This document shows, in pieces, positions 14,176 to 21,527 of a stretch of 22,378 nt of DNA. The position numbers and the translations under genes are program-made. Position 1 is the first letter of the stretch, and every line of letters begins with the position of its first letter. Source of the stretch: Bacillota bacterium. Its GTDB lineage: Bacteria > Bacillota > Limnochordia > Darwinibacteriales > DTU012. The stretch spans positions 1 through 22,378 of the forward strand of contig JAAYLQ010000075.1 in NCBI GenBank assembly GCA_012521805.1, in the 5' to 3' direction. The notes beneath the pieces are model-generated. The model had not been told where the DNA came from and ran no database searches. It worked only from the letters and a program-made list of their open reading frames with translations.

Positions 14176-14196
14176 TTGATAAATTAACATTATCAA
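14176..14196. promoter_or_regulatory. 21-nt palindrome upstream of pflB
   Basis: TTGATAA (14176-14182) and TTATCAA (14190-14196) form a perfect inverted repeat with a 7-nt spacer. The centre lies about 70 nt before the inferred pflB start site and about 140 nt before the divergent gene's ATG. TTGAT/ATCAA halves recall Fnr-type boxes, but the spacing is too wide for a standard one. Confidence 0.45.
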
Positions 14197-14207
14197 AACC
14201 TGCCAAA

Positions 14208-14221
14208 GTGATCTAGGTCAC
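14208..14221. promoter_or_regulatory. Crp-type operator of the pflB promoter
   Basis: GTGA (14208-14211), six bases, TCAC (14218-14221): the two halves of the Crp-family consensus with canonical spacing. Its centre (14214.5) is 41.5 nt before the start site expected from the -10 at 14244-14249, the class II activator position. The fusion regulator encoded in the same operon has a matching recognition helix. Confidence 0.7.
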
Positions 14222-14243
14222 AGCAAATTTTTTTGATATAGCC

Positions 14244-14249
14244 TATAAT
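14244..14249 (+). promoter_or_regulatory. pflB promoter -10 element without a good -35
   Basis: A perfect TATAAT. At the -35 distance there is only CAGCAA or neighbouring sequence, a poor match, as expected for a promoter that depends on an activator bound at -41.5. A small hairpin (CCAGC 14273-14277 with GCTGG 14284-14288) lies in the leader. Confidence 0.6.
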
Positions 14250-14315
14250 AACCTTGTGACTAAGGATTGTAACCAGCATCTCGGCTGGCTTTATGAATAG
14301 GAAGGTGAGTATGAT

Positions 14316-16595
14316 ATGAAAGAAAACTTGTTTTTACGCGGGGAAATGGCCAGAGCCTGGGAAGGCTTTATACCTGGTAACTGGTCTGAAGAAATTGATG
14401 TGCGGGATTTCATTCAGAAGAACTACACTCCCTATGAAGGAGACGAGGGTTTTCTGGAAGGTCCGACTGGCGATACCGCTAGTATTATGGAAAAAGTCGA
14501 TAAGCTGATCCAAAATGAGATCAGAAACAAGACAATCAACGTGGATTTAGAGCGTTTCAGCGGTATTGATAATTTTGATCCAGGTTATATTGACAAAGAT
14601 AAAGAGGTAATTGTGGGTCTACAGACAGATGAGCCGTTGAAGAGAATTATGAATCCTTACGGCGGTTTTCGCATGCTGAAAAACGCTTTGGAAGCCTATG
14701 GTCTGGAAATGGATCCAGAATTAGAAGCCCATTTTAACGAATATAGGAAAACTCACAATCAAGGTGTATTTGATGCTTATACAACCGAAATGAGAAAAGT
14801 TCGCACAGTTGGGCTGCTGACCGGACTGCCTGACGCCTATGGCCGCGGTAGAATTATCGGTGATTACCGTCGTGTCGCTCTATACGGCATTGACTATCTT
14901 AAAGAAATGCGCATCAAGGACAAGGAAAATCTTGTAGGTCCTGCTACTGAAGATATGATCAGAATGCGGGAAGAGCTTACCGAACAGATTCGCGCGTTAG
15001 ATGAGATGAAATCAATGGCTGCTAAATACGGTTACGACATCGGGAGACCTGCCCGCAATGCTCAGGAAGCTGTGCAGTGGCTGTATTTTGGCTATCTTGC
15101 TGCTGTAAAAGAAAATAACGGGGCAGCAATGAGTCTCGGTAGAAATACCGCTTTCCTAGATATTTACATTGAACGAGATCTGAAGAGAGGCTTAATTGAT
15201 GAAAAGCAAGCCCAAGAACTTATTGATCAGTTAGTAATTAAACTGCGTCTGGTGAGACATTTGAGAACACCAGAGTACGATCAGCTGTTTGCGGGAGACC
15301 CAACTTGGGTAACAGAGTCTATCGGCGGTATGGGAGAAGACGGCAGAACTTTGGTAACCAAAACTGCTTATCGCTTCCTGCATACACTGTTCAATCTAGG
15401 TACTGCCCCAGAGCCAAATATTACTATCTTATGGTCTAACGATCTGCCGAGAGCATTTAAAGAATACTGCGCCTATGTCAGCATCAAAACTGATTCCATT
15501 CAGTACGAAAATGACGATTTGATGCGGCCAATCTATGGTGATGATTATGCTATCGCCTGCTGTGTTTCAGCTATGCGGGTAGGCAAAGATATGCAGTTCT
15601 TTGGCGCTAGGGCGAATCTCGCTAAAGCACTCCTCTATGCTATTAACGGCGGGTATGATGAAATTAGATTAGAGAAAGATACTGGTAAACCAATGCATGT
15701 TCTTCCAGGTATTGAACTTAATACGCAGGAAGTTTTGGATTACGACACAGTTTGGGAATCCTTTAAAAAGGTTATGGACAAATTGGCAGAGATTTACGTG
15801 AATACCATGAACACTATTCACTACATGCATGATAAATACGCCTACGAGGCAGGGCAGATGGCGCTTCATGACGCCAATGTCCACAGATATATCGCCTTCG
15901 GTGTTGCTGGTTTGGCTATCGTTGCCGACTCCCTGTCCGCCATAAAACACGCAAAGGTTAAACCGATTCGCAATGAAGATGGAATTGCAGTGGACTTTGA
16001 AGTTGAAGGTACTTTCCCACGCTATGGAAACGATGACGATCGGGTTGATCAAATTGCTGTTGAGGTCAACAAGTACTTCATGGAAGCTTTAAGAAAGCAC
16101 CCAGCTTACAGAAATGCTGAACACACCCTTTCGCTTCTGACCATCACTTCCAATGTAGTGTACGGTAAGAAAACCGGAACTACTCCAGATGGCCGTAAGA
16201 AAGGTGAACCATTCTCACCGGGTGCAAATCCAATGAACGGAGCAGACACAATGGGCGCTTTGGCTTCGCTGAACTCAGTAGCTAAACTGCCATTCAAGAA
16301 TGTGAACCAGGATGGAATTTCCAATACTTTCACGATCGTGCCGGGAGCTTTGGGCAAAAACTTGGCCGAGCGCATTACTAACCTGACTAATATTCTCGAT
16401 GGATACTTTAATCAGGGAGCTTTCCATCTGAATGTCAATGTGCTTGATCGGGAGCTTCTGATCGATGCCATGGAGAACCCGGATAAATATCCAAATCTCA
16501 CAATTCGAGTATCTGGCTATGCGGTAAGATTCAATAGCCTTGGCAGAGAACATCAGCTGGATGTTATCAGCAGAACATTTCATGAAGCGGTATAA
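14316..16595 (+). CDS. pflB: pyruvate formate-lyase (formate C-acetyltransferase)
   Basis: A 759-residue glycyl-radical enzyme that converts pyruvate and CoA to acetyl-CoA and formate in anaerobic fermentation. The active-site cysteine pair is C415-C416 (IACCVSAM), and the radical-bearing Gly734 is in RVSGYAVRF near the C-terminus. Length and N-terminus (WEGFIPGNW) match canonical PflB, not the diol-dehydratase branch. AAGGTGAG lies about 7 nt before ATG 14316; an ATG at 14311 stops after two codons. The activase fusion follows 27 nt downstream in the same operon. The upstream Crp-type operator and -35-less promoter suggest activator control. The protein is oxygen sensitive in its radical form. 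Confidence 0.97.
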   Translation: MKENLFLRGEMARAWEGFIPGNWSEEIDVRDFIQKNYTPYEGDEGFLEGPTGDTASIMEKVDKLIQNEIRNKTINVDLERFSGIDNFDPGYIDKDKEVIVGLQTDEPLKRIMNPYGGFRMLKNALEAYGLEMDPELEAHFNEYRKTHNQGVFDAYTTEMRKVRTVGLLTGLPDAYGRGRIIGDYRRVALYGIDYLKEMRIKDKENLVGPATEDMIRMREELTEQIRALDEMKSMAAKYGYDIGRPARNAQEAVQWLYFGYLAAVKENNGAAMSLGRNTAFLDIYIERDLKRGLIDEKQAQELIDQLVIKLRLVRHLRTPEYDQLFAGDPTWVTESIGGMGEDGRTLVTKTAYRFLHTLFNLGTAPEPNITILWSNDLPRAFKEYCAYVSIKTDSIQYENDDLMRPIYGDDYAIACCVSAMRVGKDMQFFGARANLAKALLYAINGGYDEIRLEKDTGKPMHVLPGIELNTQEVLDYDTVWESFKKVMDKLAEIYVNTMNTIHYMHDKYAYEAGQMALHDANVHRYIAFGVAGLAIVADSLSAIKHAKVKPIRNEDGIAVDFEVEGTFPRYGNDDDRVDQIAVEVNKYFMEALRKHPAYRNAEHTLSLLTITSNVVYGKKTGTTPDGRKKGEPFSPGANPMNGADTMGALASLNSVAKLPFKNVNQDGISNTFTIVPGALGKNLAERITNLTNILDGYFNQGAFHLNVNVLDRELLIDAMENPDKYPNLTIRVSGYAVRFNSLGREHQLDVISRTFHEAV

Positions 16596-16622
16596 ATAAT
16601 CTAAGATGGAGGGGGACATGTT

Positions 16623-18125
16623 ATGCAGGGATTTGTACACTCTATTGAAACCATGGGCTTGTTGGATGGTCCGGGGACACGTACGATATTTTTCCTGCAG
16701 GGGTGTCCCCTTCGCTGCGCTTTCTGCCACAACCCTGACACGCTAAAAAGGGTTGGGGGTCAGGTTATGACTCCCGAGGATATTCTTAAGTTTGCTGGCA
16801 GGTATCGTTCCTATTATGGAGAAGAAGGTGGGGTAACCTTCTCAGGTGGAGAGCCATTACTCCAGGGAGAGTTTGTATATCAGTGCTTGAAACTGCTCAA
16901 GCAGGAAGGGTATAATACTTGTGTAGACACCTCTGGGTTTGGCAATCCACGGTTTTATTCGCGGATTCTTCCATTGGTAGACACTTTAATTTTAGACGTC
17001 AAAGCATTTGACAGGCAGTCTTTTGAAGACTTGACTACTATCGATGGGTTTGATGCATATCTTGAATTTCTTAACCGCTTAGGTCGCAATGGTTTTAGTG
17101 GGCAGATCTGGGTGCGTCACGTTATGGTTCCGGGCCTCACTGACGACGAGGAATCAATGGAGAAGTTTATCCGCATTTTAAAGCCGATCCGCAATAAAGT
17201 GGACCGAATCGAGATTTTGCCCTACCATACATCTGGGGTTAAGAAATATCACGAGTTGGGGATACCCTATCGACTAGAGGGAGTAGAGCCTATGGATAAA
17301 AAGCGCGCCAAGGAATTGGAGATTTATGCGAATAAACTCTTTGCAGAAGAGCTGCGGCAGGAGCGGGCTGAAAGGGAAAGGGTCAGGCAGGAGAAATTTA
17401 AACAGCTAAAAGAGAACGAAGTTGCATCGGAGCAGGAAAAAGCAGAGATGTTTCAAGCTCTGCGCCAACTCCCGCTGTTAAATGATGTGGATGAGCAGGA
17501 TGTTGAGGCTGTGCTGAATGAAGTAATCCTGTCAAATATTAAGGCCGGCGAATTGATTTTTAAGACCGGCGATGCTCCCGATTTTATGTATTTGATCTTT
17601 GAAGGTCAGATGAAAATTTTTGTCAACACAGTTGATGGTGAAGAGCAGATCTTCTATATTTATCGGGATGGTGACTTTGTGGGAGGGTTAAATCTATTAG
17701 TGCAGACCCCTTATCGCTACATCGGTCAGGCGCTCACTGACTGTAAGGTAGTGGTGATCCCTAAGTCTACCTTTGACAAGTATTTTTACAACTCACCGGT
17801 TGTGCTGCGCAGTGTGTTAGTGAAAAGTTTTGAAAGAATTCGCTGGGCTGAGGAACTGATTCAGAGACTAGCAACCAGCAACGCCTCGATGAAGACAGCC
17901 GGACTGCTGTTAAAACTTGTAAAAAGAATTGGTGTGGAGACAGAAGAAGGCATCAGGCTGGAACTGTCCATGAGCAGAGAAGAGCTCGGCAATTATTCCG
18001 GATTGAGGCGGGAAACCATTACCAGAAAGCTTGGCGAGTTTAAAGAATTAGGTTACATCGAACTGGTAGGCAATAGAGTGATTATCGTTAAAGACATTGA
18101 AGCTTTAGAGAGCTACGTTCTTTAA
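16623..18125 (+). CDS. pflA: fusion of pyruvate formate-lyase activase and Crp/Fnr-type regulator
   Basis: A continuous 500-residue frame with two complete modules. Residues 1-240 are a PflA-type radical SAM enzyme: CxxxCxxC at C28, C32, C35 for the 4Fe-4S cluster, SGGEP at 74-78 for SAM, and DVKAFD and ILPYHTSG as in PflA. Residues 228-282 are a charged helical linker. Residues 283-385 form a cyclic-nucleotide-fold sensor domain. A dimer helix (about 389-420) and a Crp-type winged helix (425-495) follow, with recognition helix RRETITRKL (R463, E464, R468). In the sensor, GELGLF of E. coli Crp is GGLNLL, losing the cAMP-binding Glu, so cAMP is an unlikely ligand; only one Cys is present there. 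ATG 16623 follows GGAGGGGG. Usual PflA is about 240-250 residues. Confidence 0.93.
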   Translation: MQGFVHSIETMGLLDGPGTRTIFFLQGCPLRCAFCHNPDTLKRVGGQVMTPEDILKFAGRYRSYYGEEGGVTFSGGEPLLQGEFVYQCLKLLKQEGYNTCVDTSGFGNPRFYSRILPLVDTLILDVKAFDRQSFEDLTTIDGFDAYLEFLNRLGRNGFSGQIWVRHVMVPGLTDDEESMEKFIRILKPIRNKVDRIEILPYHTSGVKKYHELGIPYRLEGVEPMDKKRAKELEIYANKLFAEELRQERAERERVRQEKFKQLKENEVASEQEKAEMFQALRQLPLLNDVDEQDVEAVLNEVILSNIKAGELIFKTGDAPDFMYLIFEGQMKIFVNTVDGEEQIFYIYRDGDFVGGLNLLVQTPYRYIGQALTDCKVVVIPKSTFDKYFYNSPVVLRSVLVKSFERIRWAEELIQRLATSNASMKTAGLLLKLVKRIGVETEEGIRLELSMSREELGNYSGLRRETITRKLGEFKELGYIELVGNRVIIVKDIEALESYVL

Positions 18126-18137
18126 AGTTATATGTAA

Positions 18138-18168
18138 AAATCCCTGTTTGGAAACCAAACAGGGATTT
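18138..18168. terminator. bidirectional terminator after the pfl operon
   Basis: A 14-bp perfect stem (18138-18151 with 18155-18168) and AAA loop; the core is TCCCTGTTTGG/CCAAACAGGGA. T-rich on both strands, it separates the pfl operon from the converging HAD gene. Confidence 0.9.
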
Positions 18169-18180
18169 CGTGTTATTAAA

Positions 18181-18834
18181 CTAACCAAGGAGCAGTTCTC
18201 TCAGCTCATCTACAGACGCAGCGATTGCTGTTGGTTCGTGAGCCTCAATTTCATCCCTTTCACCATACCCATAGGTAACACCGATCACGTCTATGCCGTT
18301 AGCCTTAGCACCGATGATATCAAATTTGCGATCGCCTACCATGACCTTGTCTTGAGGCTCTCCACCCAGGCGCTTAATGGCAGTGGCAATCAGCTCCGCC
18401 TTATTTGTGCGTCTGCCGTCCAGGTAGCTGCCAACCACCAGTTCTTTTTGGAAAAAGCGATCGATTTCAAAGTATTCCAAGACCTGATGTGCATAAACCT
18501 CTGGTTTAGTGGTAGCAACAGCGAGGGTTTTACCTGTTTTAGTCAGGTCCTGCAGCAGCTCAGGGATTCCCGGATAAATCTCGTTCTTCAACACTCCGTG
18601 ATCATGGAAATACTTCCGATAAATACGGATTGCTTCCGCTGTCTGCTCGTCATCAAAGTTAAAATGTTCTTTGAAGGACTCTGTCAGTGGGGGACCAATA
18701 AATTTGCGCAGGATCGCTGGATCTCCCTCAATTCCGAAATGCTTTAAAGCGTGAATTAAGGAGTTAATGATTCCTTCACCGGGATCACTTAAAGTTCCAT
18801 CTAAATCGAATAAAATGCATTTACGTTCCTTCAT
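18181..18834 (-). CDS. HAD-family phosphatase, phosphoglycolate-phosphatase-like
   Basis: A 217-residue haloacid-dehalogenase hydrolase. Motif I is FDLDGTL with nucleophile D10 and acid D12. Motif II is ATTKP. Motif III and IV are Lys in TNKAELI and VGDRKFDIIGAKANG. The helical cap between motifs I and II is typical of the Gph/PGP subfamily, which includes phosphoglycolate phosphatase and pyrophosphatase PpaX, so the substrate is not certain. AGGAGG precedes the minus-strand ATG at 18834. It has its own promoter and is transcribed away from the hydrogenase-type cassette. Confidence 0.85.
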   Translation of the reverse strand: MKERKCILFDLDGTLSDPGEGIINSLIHALKHFGIEGDPAILRKFIGPPLTESFKEHFNFDDEQTAEAIRIYRKYFHDHGVLKNEIYPGIPELLQDLTKTGKTLAVATTKPEVYAHQVLEYFEIDRFFQKELVVGSYLDGRRTNKAELIATAIKRLGGEPQDKVMVGDRKFDIIGAKANGIDVIGVTYGYGERDEIEAHEPTAIAASVDELRELLLG

Positions 18835-18866
18835 GAAATCCTCCTAGGCAGTCTGATCTTTACCTT

Positions 18867-18896
18867 ATTATACCTTCATACTGCTTCCTCAGTCAA
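18867..18896 (-). promoter_or_regulatory. promoter of the HAD gene
   Basis: On the minus strand, TTGACT (18896-18891), an 18-nt spacer, and a perfect TATAAT (18872-18867). The leader to the ATG at 18834 is about 26 nt. Confidence 0.75.
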
Positions 18897-18919
18897 AGCA
18901 CTTCAGATTGCTAAGTGCT
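18897..18919. promoter_or_regulatory. inverted repeat in the divergent promoter region
   Basis: AGCACTT (18897-18903) and AAGTGCT (18913-18919) are perfect 7-nt inverted arms with a 9-nt spacer. It abuts the HAD -35 on one side and overlaps the candidate plus-strand -35 on the other, so one bound protein could affect both. Confidence 0.5.
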
Positions 18920-18931
18920 GTCTAATATGAT
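18902..18931 (+). promoter_or_regulatory. candidate promoter of the hydrogenase-type regulatory cassette
   Basis: TTCAGA (18902-18907), an 18-nt spacer, and TATGAT (18926-18931). It leaves a leader of roughly 90 nt before GTG 19032. Confidence 0.5.
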
Positions 18932-19031
18932 AAAATATAAATAAAAGAACAAAATATGTTTGTTTTTACACCAATGATTGTGAAAAAAGGTGCAAATAAA
19001 GTTTTAACAGCTGTTTGAAGGGAGAATCTAG

Positions 19032-19391
19032 GTGAAACTGGTTGATATCATTTCGCTAATCGACTTGGAACCCTTAGTGGTTATTGACGATCCGGATTAT
19101 CAAATTGAAACAGTTTGCGGCTGTGACCTAATGAGCGATGTGCTGGCTTTTTCACAGGAAAAAACTATGCTCTTAACCGGATTGACCAATCCCCAAGTTA
19201 TTCGCACAGCGGAGATGACGGATATTAAATTTATAATATTTGTTAGGGGCAAGAGACCGCCGAAAGAAACAATTGACTTAGCTAAAGAAAAGGGAATCAA
19301 TCTGTATCTGTCACCATTATCCATGTTTGAGTGCTGCGGCCGTTTATACAAAGCAGGTCTGGGTTCGGAAACCATGCGCAGCATCGACTAA
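19032..19391 (+). CDS. DRTGG-domain protein (first copy)
   Basis: A 119-residue small alpha/beta protein of the DRTGG type. The recognisable core is the V-x-G-C-D-L-M-S-D-V-L segment followed by TMLLTGLTNPQVIRTAEMTDIKFI and a final SMFECCGRLYKAGL. DRTGG domains occur alone or with CBS domains and in Pta; ligands are not well known but may be nucleotide-like. GTG 19032 follows GAAGGGAG. First gene of the five-gene cassette; a second DRTGG copy lies two genes downstream. A CC pair at about 99-100 is present but not a known metal site. Confidence 0.8.
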   Translation: MKLVDIISLIDLEPLVVIDDPDYQIETVCGCDLMSDVLAFSQEKTMLLTGLTNPQVIRTAEMTDIKFIIFVRGKRPPKETIDLAKEKGINLYLSPLSMFECCGRLYKAGLGSETMRSID

Positions 19392-19404
19392 GCGGAGGGT
19401 TTAA

Positions 19405-19827
19405 ATGCAGGAGCAGATTATTTTACGAAACAAAATAGCAAAAGGGGATTTTTCCCGCGGCGGTGAGACCTCCAGTAATTTAAAAGAAATTTTACGGAAG
19501 CTGGGAATCAAGTCAGATATCAATCGTCGAGTAACAATTGTCACCTATGAAATGGAGATGAATATTATTATTCACTCACTCGGGGGAGAGATCACCGTCT
19601 ATATTTCTTCTGAGCAAATTAGGGTGGTTGCAGAGGATTTAGGTCCTGGTATTGATGATTTGGAGCGGGCCTTTCAACCCGGTTATTCCACCGCTGCAGA
19701 TTATGTTCGTGATATGGGCTTTGGAGCTGGTATGGGTTTGAACAACATCAGACATTATTCTGATCAACTTGAGGTTGAGACGGGGAAAGGCCAGAAAACT
19801 AAATTTACTGCTGTGATTTACTTATAG
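19405..19827 (+). CDS. GHKL ATPase, anti-sigma-factor-like (RsbW/RsbT type)
   Basis: A 140-residue histidine-kinase-like ATPase domain without a membrane or sensor domain. The N box is EMEMNIIIH, the G1 box is EDLGPGI, and the G2 box is GFGAGMGLNNI, all as in serine-kinase anti-sigma factors. The family phosphorylates or binds partner proteins (anti-sigma antagonists) or acts as a switch. GGAGGG precedes ATG 19405, 13 nt after the first DRTGG gene. No partner STAS protein is seen in the window, so the target is unknown; the HydS-like product next door is a candidate. Confidence 0.85.
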   Translation: MQEQIILRNKIAKGDFSRGGETSSNLKEILRKLGIKSDINRRVTIVTYEMEMNIIIHSLGGEITVYISSEQIRVVAEDLGPGIDDLERAFQPGYSTAADYVRDMGFGAGMGLNNIRHYSDQLEVETGKGQKTKFTAVIYL

Positions 19828-19861
19828 TGTCTGCGCAACTTAGCCAATGGGAGTGAAAGGC

Positions 19862-21184
19862 GTGAGAAAACACTCAGTGCTGTTGAAGGAAGAATTGTGC
19901 GAGGGGTGTACCAACTGTGTCAAAAACTGCCCGACCAAGGCAATTAGAGTTCACAACGGTAAAGCTTTGATCAGGGATGAGCTCTGCATAGACTGTGCAG
20001 AATGCATCCGGATTTGTGCTTATCACGCTAAGTATTCTCTAACAGCCGGACTGGCAGATGTCACTCAGTATCAGTATCCCATCGTACTAATTCCCCCCAG
20101 CTTTTACGGTCAGTTTAAAGGAATTAGCCCACTTAAAGTTAAAAAAGCTCTTTTAAAACTCGGTTTTAAAGAGGCATTAGATGTATCCCTAGCTGCTGAA
20201 GCCTTAAGCAGGAAAACGTCGGAGTTCTTAAAAGCTAATCCAGGCATTTATATCTCCTCTTCTTGTCCTGTGGTAGTTCGGCTGATCAAGCTGATGTATC
20301 CAGAACTGACCGAGCATCTGCTTCCGTTAAAAGCTCCGACAGATGCGATGGCGGAAAAAGCGAGAAAAGATGCTGCTGCAAAAGGTGTAAGACCAGAAGA
20401 TGTTGGCATATTTTTCATAACACCCTGTCCTGGAAAAAACACCACTACTTTTGATCCGGTAGGAATAGATAAGAGCCCGATCGATAAAACGATAGCTGTA
20501 TCCCAGGCATATCAAGCTGTTTTAGCAGTATTAGATAAACATCAAGACACAGCTAAGGATGGAGCATCAATTCCATATCTGGGAATCGGTTGGGGACAGA
20601 GCGGCGGTGAAGTCAAGCTCTTGCATGAAAAGATTCAGAGCCACAGTTTGTCTGTTTCCGGCATTCACCGGGTGAGGGCTCTCCTCAATGAGCTGTCACG
20701 CAACAATATAAAGGGTGTGAGGTATTTCGAACTTTCAGCTTGTGAATACGGCTGCGTTGGTGGAATATTTAATGTGGTCAACCCATTTCAAGCGCGCTAC
20801 GATCTGCGCCGCTTAAGAGCTAAAGGTGAGCAGATGGTTGTGCAGGAACACAATAGTTATGATTTTGATCTGCCAGGAAAGTTTGAACCACTGCAGATTG
20901 GTCAGTTAGACAGCGATCTTGAAAAGGCTATGGAAAAACTGACTCAGTTAGAAGAAGAAATTGCAGTTCTGCCAGGATTGGATTGTGCTGCCTGCGGCGC
21001 ACCTGACTGCAAAACTTTAGCGGAGGATATAGTGACTGGATTAGCTAGTCGGAGCGACTGTATTTTTCTGTTGCGAAAGCAAATGGGTGATTTGGCAGAG
21101 AAACTATCCGCATTGTTTCATGAACTGCCGCCAGTTATGAAAAACGGAAAAAGACTGTTAAGGACAGGTGATCAGAACAAATGA
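19862..21184 (+). CDS. HydS-like [FeFe]-hydrogenase homologue, probable redox or H2 sensor
   Basis: A 440-residue iron-sulfur protein (numbering from GTG 19862). Two 4Fe-4S ferredoxin motifs come first (C13, C16, C19, C23 and C42, C45, C48, C52). The H-cluster domain keeps all four cluster cysteines: C135 (L1, SSSCP), C189 (L2, TPC), and C294 and C298 (L3, ACEYGC). In L1 the catalytic proton-relay Cys of TSCCP is Ser134, and the L2 Glu is missing, so efficient H2 turnover is unlikely. A C-terminal 4Fe-4S domain follows (C375, C378, C383, C400). Known HydS proteins end in a PAS domain; this one does not. GTG 19862 has GGGAG 8 nt upstream; ATG 19847 is an alternative with no site. Confidence 0.85.
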   Translation: MRKHSVLLKEELCEGCTNCVKNCPTKAIRVHNGKALIRDELCIDCAECIRICAYHAKYSLTAGLADVTQYQYPIVLIPPSFYGQFKGISPLKVKKALLKLGFKEALDVSLAAEALSRKTSEFLKANPGIYISSSCPVVVRLIKLMYPELTEHLLPLKAPTDAMAEKARKDAAAKGVRPEDVGIFFITPCPGKNTTTFDPVGIDKSPIDKTIAVSQAYQAVLAVLDKHQDTAKDGASIPYLGIGWGQSGGEVKLLHEKIQSHSLSVSGIHRVRALLNELSRNNIKGVRYFELSACEYGCVGGIFNVVNPFQARYDLRRLRAKGEQMVVQEHNSYDFDLPGKFEPLQIGQLDSDLEKAMEKLTQLEEEIAVLPGLDCAACGAPDCKTLAEDIVTGLASRSDCIFLLRKQMGDLAEKLSALFHELPPVMKNGKRLLRTGDQNK

Positions 21185-21507
21185 ATGTAAAAGAGCTTAT
21201 AAAACAACTTGAACTAGAAGTGCTTGCAGGTCCCTTTGATAGAGACATATCCGGTGTGTATGTAGGGGATCTCCTCAGCAATGTTATGGCAAAAGCCAAA
21301 GCTGGTAATTTATGGGTTACGATTCAGGGACATCAAAATGTAGTTGCTGTAGCTAGTTTAGGTGATTTAGCAGCAGTAATTGTTGTCGAGGACTTTGAAA
21401 TAGAGGCGGCAGCAGTTCAAAGAGCACAGGAGAAAGAAGTCAATCTCCTGCGGACGCCATTGACTGCTGTTGATCTTATCCGCAAGCTGATTGAATTAGG
21501 ATTCTAG
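21181..21507 (+). CDS. DRTGG-domain protein (second copy)
   Basis: A 108-residue DRTGG protein. The family core is VYVGDLLSNVMAKAKAGNLW, then NVVAVASLGDLAAVIVVED, ending in LIRKLIELGF. Its ATG overlaps the stop of the HydS-like gene by four bases (ATGA), so the two are translationally coupled and probably made in fixed ratio. It differs in sequence from the first copy, so it is not a recent duplication. It likely binds the same kind of ligand; function inferred only from context. Confidence 0.85.
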   Translation: MNVKELIKQLELEVLAGPFDRDISGVYVGDLLSNVMAKAKAGNLWVTIQGHQNVVAVASLGDLAAVIVVEDFEIEAAAVQRAQEKEVNLLRTPLTAVDLIRKLIELGF

Positions 21508-21527
21508 TCTAAACTGGAGGATAATTA

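Noticed and set aside
14047..14196. N-terminal extension of the poly-Leu protein
   Set aside because: The frame is open to 14196 but there is a strong AAAGGAGG site just before the ATG at 14046, and the extension would overlap the promoter region between the two genes.
15558..15563. CCVSAM instead of CCVSPM in PflB as an unusual active site
   Set aside because: Both Cys residues are intact and, from memory, Ala at this position is common in Firmicute PflB.
18979..18996. Rex-type operator (TTGTGAA...) before the hydrogenase-type cassette
   Set aside because: Only the left half matches; the right half lacks TTCACAA, so symmetry is poor.
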